From the NCBI GenBank assembly GCA_051294375.1, contig CM119268.1:21596010-21660009 (forward strand): a stretch of 64,000 bases of DNA, in the 5' to 3' direction. The position numbers and the translations under genes were made by a program. Under the pieces are notes generated by a model. The model ran no database searches, had not been told where the DNA came from, and was given only the letters and a program-made list of their open reading frames with translations. Below, piece by piece: positions 57,446-64,000 of the stretch (position 1 is its first letter; each line of letters opens with the position of its first letter). This DNA is from Paraspadella gotoi (taxonomy: Eukaryota > Chaetognatha).

Positions 57446-59390
57446 AATTATAGAGACTAAAAAAGTGCCGAAAAATCTTTCAAAGTACAGTGGGAAACAA
57501 TTTTATGACAGTTATAAACATTTAAAATTTATATTTTATGTTGTAAAAGAATTGTGGATTTTAGCATTTTGAAAAATATTTTTAACAAATTTAAATTTAA
57601 ATACTAATAAATTAAAATTAAAGTAAAAAGCGTAGGGACATAAAAGAATTAAAATTAAATTAAAAGTAAAAAAGCTCAAAGCGTCTGAATTAATTCAGTT
57701 CTATTATCTAGTGTTATTTTGGGGAGGCTCACCAATTTTTAGCGAGTATTCGCAACTGTATAAGTCACTTTTCGGCCGGTCTGTTGGTCGTTAGGTCTGT
57801 CTGTCGGTCTGTTCCACTTACATAGAATTCGCTTAAATCTTGCCTATAGTTCGTTACTCATCTTTTAAAACAGGAAAAAACCTTTTGCTTTTAAAGAAAA
57901 CTTATAAACTACACTGCGGCGCCAAAAAAAGAAGACACTTCTTTCACTCCGAAAAAACTATATTGGATGGATGAATTTTAATGAGATATAAAAACATAAA
58001 ATAAAGCTTATTTAAAGATAAAGCGATTGGTTCAGGCCCCATTAAAATCTATCAAAGCGTCAGAAAGTTATAGGACGTCAAAATCGATTGGTACAAATCA
58101 TCTGACGAGAATAAATTAATATTAATCAAGAAGAGTCTCTGACTTTTTATTATTATAATATATTTATAATATAAAATTAGCTGAACAAATTCAGCATCAA
58201 ATATCTGTAGGGATAGGTGTTAACCATTTTCAACCTAAATAAAAGTAAAATAAGTAAGGAAACTATATAGAGAAACAATCTTTTAAAAATAAATAAAAAG
58301 CAGTTGAGTGATAACTTACCCAAGGTTAATTTAATAGCTTTTTCACATCAAAGTTTTTTTTCTTATGGCATCTCGTGTTAAAGCAGACTAATATAAACTC
58401 TTACAATTATTAGGAAGCCGCTATAGAAAAAGAATCCAGTAACTTTTTTCTTATATTTTTATATCGATAGATGTGGAATGACGGGAATATTGTAAATCTC
58501 AAGTTTTGCTTTAATCGGACCTCACATTGTGGAGAAATCTTAGGAAACCCATCAAAATTCCACCCCTTTTTTTCAACATTCTCGCCTTTTAAGATTTTCG
58601 CCGATTCTGACTTCCTCTTACAAACTTATAATTCTGCGAGTTAATTTTTTTTTCTTAAGAAAAAGGGTCATACAATTCAACTTCAAAATAGGCGAAAATG
58701 GAGTACAAATTCAGAAAGCTGAGCTCCTGGCGATTCCGAAAATGTATTCACTTTAAACATTTGATGCATTCTACCCCATTTTATATCGGTTTTAATTATA
58801 ATTAAAAATAAAAGAAACCTATCTGAAGAGTTGCAGGTCAACGAAAAGACCAATCCATCTGATATTTTTATATGAATTTTTTATTACTGAATTTGAAAAA
58901 TGTAATAGAGAAACATTTTTAAATTTCAACTTGTATCCTTGAAAATGAAACATTTTGAAACTTTAACCCTGAATTCTTTCTAACTGGAATGCGTTTATCA
59001 AAATGTCTCTCTATTACATTTTTACAAATGTTTTTAAGATTGCTAATCAAATTTTTAATTCAATATTATTGCAGTCGTTTAGGCTGCAACTCTTCAAATT
59101 CAGTGTAGATTCATTGTAGCTCGAATTCTTTACCATCTATTTAACTGAGTTTGACACTCCCCTGTAAGGAGGTTTCAGCATAAGTAATTCTAAAATTGTA
59201 TCTTGTATGTGCCCTATGATTATGGCTTCATTTTGGTACTATTGCCATCCCTTTATCTTTATTCCTTCAAAAGATATTAGGAAAAATCAGTTTTTTTCTC
59301 CACCTTCCTTTTAATTTCTTTTTAAATAAAAATTTCGCGATTCAAACCAGACTATTTCATTTAAACCTGATCATTTTATGTCAAAATCAT
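57446..59390. other. AT-rich spacer between the two PDE-like copies
   Basis: Contains a diverged S-family copy at 57740-57880. No exon recognised in either strand. Confidence 0.5.
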
Positions 59391-59717
59391 TTATAAATTA
59401 AAAAAGAAAAGTAGGACAAGCTCTTCAGACACAAAGCTATCAGAATCACGAAATTCGAAGTCGCTCATGTAACAGGAACATATAGCAATCCCATTTGCAA
59501 TTTTAAGTTTGTAAACTTTCCTTTTCATTTCTATAGTAAAAATGAGGTTTGATAATGCTCTGGAGATGAGTATTGCATTTCCCCTGGCTTGTTTGATATT
59601 AAATCCTTTATCAAATGCCATAAAACAAATAGGACAAGCTCTTAAGATGTAACGCTCTCGGAATCGTGCGTTTTTACAAGTGTTTTCTAACCAAATTTCT
59701 GGCAAACGCGTTTGCAA
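59391..59717 (-). CDS. Open frame of 108 codons, unrecognised, internally repeated
   Basis: On the minus strand an open frame runs from MQTRLPEIWLENTC to LVLLFFFNL. The DNA contains two copies of a pattern beginning taggacaagctctt (near 59412 and 59632), so the frame may be a repeat rather than a gene. No domain was recognised. Confidence 0.15.
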   Translation of the reverse strand: MQTRLPEIWLENTCKNARFRERYILRACPICFMAFDKGFNIKQARGNAILISRALSNLIFTIEMKRKVYKLKIANGIAICSCYMSDFEFRDSDSFVSEELVLLFFFNL

Positions 59718-59792
59718 TTTGTGTAGTCAGATTTGAATGGAATTCTCTATTAGAAAAATGTTGAATTTTTTTTATATTAAAATTATTTTTTT

Positions 59793-60202
59793 AATTTTTA
59801 GTCGGATCTGCTTATCAGAAGATCCCGACTCTATAATTCAATTTGTCGGTCCATCGGTCCGTCCCCAAAATCATGTCGGGCATTCACTTATATCATATCA
59901 GAACATCGAATTATGATAAATTATACAAAAAAACGATATTCGTCTGTCTGTCTGTCTGTCCATCTGTCTGTCCATTTGTCCGTCCCTCCTTAACAAAAAA
60001 CACCAATTACTCGTGATTGGATGGATGGATTGGAATGAAATTTTGTATGTGGTTAGGGAAGTGATTGATTGAGCTGGATATGAAGCATGGATGGAATTGT
60101 CCGAGTGGAAATGAGTTTAAATGAAAAAAACAAAAAAATATATTTCATTATTTGAACACCAATTACTCATGAGTGGATGAGGCAATTGACCTTAAATTTT
60201 GG
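59793..60202 (+). mobile_element. P-family element, 3'-truncated
   Basis: It begins tttttagtcggatctgcttatc and follows the family through the tctgtctgtccat run and both caattactc modules, then breaks off after aggcaattgaccttaaattttgg without the AT-rich tract. Confidence 0.65.
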
Positions 60203-60672
60203 CAGCAATTAAAAAATATTTTTATGAAAAAGTAATACAAATTTATTGCCAACCCTTTTATATGTTTAATTCCATTATGATTTTGTTTAATTCTATATTA
60301 TAAACATCAGTCAGAAAAAAGTGTTAACAATACTAACCTTTAGAAATCACTTTTTCCCAATTCCATTTTGAGACTCTGACTTTAAAAACTTTAAAAACTT
60401 CCAGAACCAATTCAAATTTTTCTTGCACCGATCGATAGCTCTTTAAAAGAGCTATACTTTTAATATATATTTTCTCAAAATTAAAAAAGAAATAGTGGTG
60501 TATTTAAAGCTACCTAGTGTCTTCTTTTTTTTGCACCGCAGTGTATAAGGAATAAAAGACGTGATTACGATGCAGAACGTGTCGTATATACACAGAAATA
60601 CAAGGGATAAGAAAATAGAAATAAAAGTAATGCGGCGCAAAACTTGGGAATAACCAATTCCATTTTTACCAG

Positions 60673-60820
60673 AAAATTATGGACTGGAGTAAGGAGAATC
60701 ATCGATTAGCTCTCCTTGAAATTTTTTTATTTCTTGCAAAAAGAGAATTTCTTCTAAGGGATACGCATGTGATGTTGCACATTTTTGTCAGCAATGTTAT
60801 GGTAGAGTATACCAATGAAG
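60673..60820 (+). CDS. Copy B exon 1 (paralog of 7521-7668)
   Basis: The acceptor is catttttaccag and the donor GAAG|GTAAAT; length is 148 bases, identical to the copy A exon. It reads MDWSKENHRLALLEIFLFLA onward to VEYTNE plus one base, mostly with conservative changes against copy A. Changes that keep the protein pattern across a diverged pair suggest past selection on coding sequence. It is followed 1.7 kb later by its partner exon, so it appears to open a second tandem gene of the same family that continues past the window. Confidence 0.65.
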
Positions 60821-61323
60821 GTAAATATAAATACTGATGCTTTAACAGAAACTCTTTTTTCCTTCAAAGTCTTTCAAAGACGATCAAAAAAAAAGAATCA
60901 CCATGACCCCTTACATACCTTACAACCACAACCGCCACAACAATTACCCCAGTACAATAGCCACAACAAACATATTGACCACAAGAACCACAGACCACAT
61001 CTACTATAGTTGTCGTAGCTACTACAAGACTAACCATTTTTTCTATTATTTACTTGTTATAATTAAAACGATAATTCAGCGGTAAGCAGCTAACCAGATG
61101 ATAAGTCATGAGTCTTTTAATTTGTGATCATCACATATTACAACAAATCATAATATTATGAATAGATGAACATAATGAACATAATGAATGGATAATTTTT
61201 AAATTGTTTGTACCAATTTCATAAAACTAAAATTAATAGTATTGCCAAAAAGTCATTTTTAAAAGAAATTCATAAAAAAATTCATTTCAAGATTTTTTTT
61301 CACGATCAACTCTTCCCTCTGGT

Positions 61324-61679
61324 CACTTCCCGATCATCACTTCCCGTTCATCACTTCCAAATCTTCACTTCCCGATCATCACTTCCAAATCTTTACTTCC
61401 CGATCATCATTTCCAAATCTTCACTTCCCGATCATCACTTCCAAATCTTCACTCCTGATCATCACTTCCAAATCTTCACTTCCCGATCATCACTTCCAAA
61501 TTTTCACTTTCTCGATCATCACTTTCCAAATCTTCACTTCCCGATCATCACTTCCAAATCTTCCACTTCCCGATATCACTTCCAATCTTCACTTCTCCAA
61601 TCATCACTTTCCAAATCTTCACTTCCCGATCATCACTTCCAAATCTTCACTTCCCGATCATCACTTCCAAATTTTCACT
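61324..61679 (+). repeat. 28 bp minisatellite, ~12-13 copies
   Basis: The unit CTTCCCGATCATCACTTCCA plus aatcttca repeats with indels. Because 28 is not a multiple of three the translation shifts frame at each copy; the open stretch through it is a by-product, not a protein. It lies between the two copy B exons. Confidence 0.85.
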
Positions 61680-62196
61680 TTGTGATTGTTGATTCCCAAT
61701 TATTAAAGCGACGTTACCTAAGGATTGATCGATGCAATCATTTAAGTAAGTAGACAGAGGCGTGGTGGCGGTGATCAAAGCTTGTTTCTTCTTTTTGGAG
61801 TCGTGGTTTGTCGATTCCAATCCTGTCACCACATTTAAGTAAGTAGACAGAGATTTCAAAATGAAACCAAAGTGGATTTTATTCTTTTAAAAGTCACAAG
61901 CAAAGACGGTGTCAGAATTTGAGACAGATTGAATCAATACAAAATGGTCAGGTATTTATACTGTACTGTACTGTACTGTACAATACTTATTCGATTCCAT
62001 TTTTGGTTCCGATTCCATCTGCGATGCAATGAAAACGATTTATTGATGCGATAATAGTGGATACAATAATAATAATAATAATAATAGGTTGATAATCAAT
62101 CATTAATCAATGAAACAATGATGTCAGACAAAAAAATTCATAAATAAATAGAAAGAGATAGAACATAATATTCACTAGATATTTTGGTTTTCTAAT

Positions 62197-62553
62197 TTAA
62201 ACTCATTTTCTACAGCTAGGATTCCATATAAACTTTATATCCAGCTCAATCACTTACTTTCCACCTCTCACACAAAATATCATTTCAATTCATCCATCCG
62301 ATCACGAGTAATTGGAGTTTAATGCTAAGGGGAGACGGACGGACGGACATATTTTTTTTGCATAATTTATCATAATTTGATGTTCTTATATGATGATAAA
62401 TGATTTACTGACAAGATTTTGGGGTGGGACCGACGGACCGACAAAGTGAACTATAGAGTCGACTAAAAAATATTATGAGATTTATCGTAACTCATCCGAT
62501 TAGATGATAATATCTAAATTACAGATCCGACCTTGTTAGCATAAACTTGTTTT
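62197..62553 (-). mobile_element. P-family relative next to copy B exon 2
   Basis: From tttaaactcattttctacag to gtgaactatagagtcgac the plus strand matches the reverse of the P family's left half. A second end-like piece (acagatccgaccttgttagc...acttgttt) follows at 62521-62553 and abuts the exon acceptor. Confidence 0.5.
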
Positions 62554-62560
62554 CTTTAAG

Positions 62561-62732
62561 GTCAGGAATTGATGGAGAATGGATTTGAAATACCTGATTT
62601 CCTTAATGTAGCAGAGTGTAGGAAATGGCCAGAATTGTGGATGCAAACTATAGAACAATTCTCATTGTTTGCAACAAGAATTCTTGCTTCTATTATTCCA
62701 GAAACAGAAATATTATATCAAGTGGTCCTCCG
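62561..62732 (+). CDS. Copy B exon 2 (intact paralog of 16395-16571)
   Basis: The acceptor is gttttctttaag and the donor CCTCCG|GTTAAG. Taking the one base carried from exon 1, it reads GQELMENGFEIPDFLNVAEC onward to TEILYQVVL with two bases left. It is fully open, unlike the copy A exon. The exit phase equals the entry phase of the 46698 exon of copy A, which predicts that the next copy B exon, outside the window, starts like LDSESRK. The P-like repeat end acagatccgac...acttgttt lies directly upstream and supplies part of the pyrimidine tract. Confidence 0.65.
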
Positions 62733-62766
62733 GTTAAGTATATATTGTTCTTTGTGATTATAGGCT

Positions 62767-63703
62767 CTTTTTATAGGAGGAAAAAGAAAATCGAATTATA
62801 CCATTTCTGGAATGATGAAACAGATTTTATCATCAATTTCTATTTACCTGTTTTAGTACTTTGTTGCTGTAAAAATCTAAAGTATATGTAATCTTGGTAG
62901 AAATTGGCTGAAAATTAATTGTCCTGATTAAATTATGATAAAACAATACAACTAATGGTATTTAATATGTGCCTTAGACTTTAATCTGCTGAATAAAATC
63001 AGTTGACTTAAAATAAGTCATATATGAACTTAGATATAACTTAAATTAATTAAAAATTACATTTTTAAAGATTTTTGGGGCTTTTTTTGGTAGTATCTCA
63101 ATAAATATTTATCATAAAGAGTTGGCAATAGGCTCAAAATAAAGGTCACATCTTATAGTTTCTATAAATTAAGGAAAATTATATCATATCATTATTTAAA
63201 AATTTAATTAATATTTTTTCAAATTTTTTAGGGGATGATGTGCCTATATTTAAACTTGAAGAAAAATTTTATTTATGAATTAATTGAAAGAAGACTGTCT
63301 ATAGAACTCGTTGTTATCCTAAATTTTTTAGATTAAAGTCTTATTAAGTTCTCAATAATACTCACCATTTCATTATTTTTTAAAGAAAAAAATTATATAT
63401 TTTGATTAATAACTTTTTAGCCAAAAGTCGCATAAAGTTGGGAGTGGTCTTAAATTAAAGCTCTTGGTTTAATTATATATAGATGTTTGAATTGAGTCTA
63501 TATTTAGAAAAATTAAAACAAAAGTTATCAAATTTTCTCAAAAATTAACTTACCAACTTCAACTGCAATTAAAAAAAAACTGAGTTGCGAAAAATTTTTC
63601 GACTTTGCCTAAGCTCTTGTCCTGACATCAACCTTTCAGGTTTTCATCATTCCAGAGATGGTATATTTCCATTTTCTTTTTCCTCCTATAAAAAGAACCG
63701 TGA
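62767..63703. repeat. ~0.94 kb inverted-repeat region
   Basis: The 54-base stretch at 62767-62820 (ctttttataggaggaaaaag...ccatttctggaatgatgaaa) is found inverted at 63643-63703. The interior is AT-rich without a gene. It starts 35 bases after the copy B exon 2 donor, so the intron begins within it. Confidence 0.6.
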
Positions 63704-64000
63704 GCTGGTAATGTCAACAATAATTGTATGTATATTGTATATGTATTATGCTACCACAAGCAATAAACTCAAGGACAGGAAATAGAAAGATTAAAAGGTT
63801 GTCTGATCCAATGCTGGGTTATACTTATGCGGGTTAAGAAACGGGGGGAAGTAAAAATGTTATTTAATTTCATTTCACTTCAACATTTCTCTTTAAAATA
63901 TAAAGCTTTTTCTCTAATGTATTTTTCAAATTCCATAATGTACAAAAAAAGTCGGGCTCACCAGTAACCAGTAACCACGTGTGGAAGGATATGTTCATAT

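Noticed and set aside
61208-61753. 181-codon frame over the 28 bp repeat as a secreted repetitive protein
   Set aside because: The unit is not a multiple of three and the array contains indels; the open frame is a consequence of the repeat composition lacking stops.
61930-62085. CRISPR-like or phase-variable array (tgtac and aat repeats)
   Set aside because: The ctgta and aataat runs are plain microsatellites; direct repeats with unique spacers are absent anywhere in the window.
63585-63660. Another hammerhead ribozyme on the minus strand (gatgaaaacctgaaagg...gtcgaaaaat)
   Set aside because: It has gatga and gtcgaaa words, but stem II does not pair in the right register and the GUC site is missing.

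Overview
This is a eukaryotic, almost certainly metazoan, nuclear scaffold. It is AT-rich and gene-poor, has short exons with GT/AG splice sites in very long introns, contains N gaps, and is packed with transposable-element debris, simple repeats (GA/CT runs, GTCC runs) and degenerate TTAGGG-like tracts. The phylum cannot be fixed from the sequence; a soft-bodied invertebrate is a guess from the repeat style only.

Host gene content is small and centres on one family. Exons at 46.7-56.5 kb on the + strand encode a GAF-GAF-PDEase_I protein of the PDE5/6/11/2 type. Its catalytic half keeps the fold-level sequence but has lost the metal-binding His/Asp residues and the end of the domain, so it looks like a pseudo-phosphodiesterase. 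Two upstream exons at 7.5 and 16.4 kb have paralogous partners at 60.7 and 62.6 kb. The phase at the end of exon 2 fits the first exon of the 46.7 kb cluster, so the window probably holds one complete but damaged gene copy (A) and the 5' end of a tandem copy (B) running off the right edge. Exon 2 of copy A is frameshifted; copy B exons are intact.

The rest is mobile DNA. (1) At least six hammerhead-ribozyme-like sequences (CTGATGA - stem II - GAAACATGTC, followed by a conserved AAATCGTTG tail) lie in dispersed repeats at 0.2, 3.2, 6.1, 22.0, 23.8, 35.0 and 47.0 kb. This is the signature known from Penelope-like elements and retrozymes. (2) A ~800 bp non-autonomous family (P) with AGTCGGATCTG termini has at least five copies. 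(3) Foldback families include F (17.1 and 50-51 kb), a 582 bp inverted-repeat element nested inside an F copy with a 5 bp target duplication, and large hairpins at 1-7 kb. (4) Decayed LTR retroelement sequence lies at 28-42 kb, with a retropepsin DTGS motif, polypurine tracts and a clean 418 bp LTR ending TGTTAG...CTAACA. (5) tRNA-related SINE heads occur at 7.1, 42.8 and 55.0 kb. (6) Minisatellites lie at 29.2, 38.8, 48.8, 53.7 and 61.3 kb.

Two large duplications shape the left and middle parts. One is a 2,572 bp copy pair at 1,594-4,165 and 4,457-7,028 with no difference noticed, next to N gaps. The other is a ~2.34 kb pair at 23.6-26.0 and 34.8-37.2 kb that differs mainly by single-base indels. 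A 2.5 kb GC-rich block at 9.7-12.2 kb stands out in composition and is unassigned. Indel noise between copies means some frameshifts may be assembly errors.
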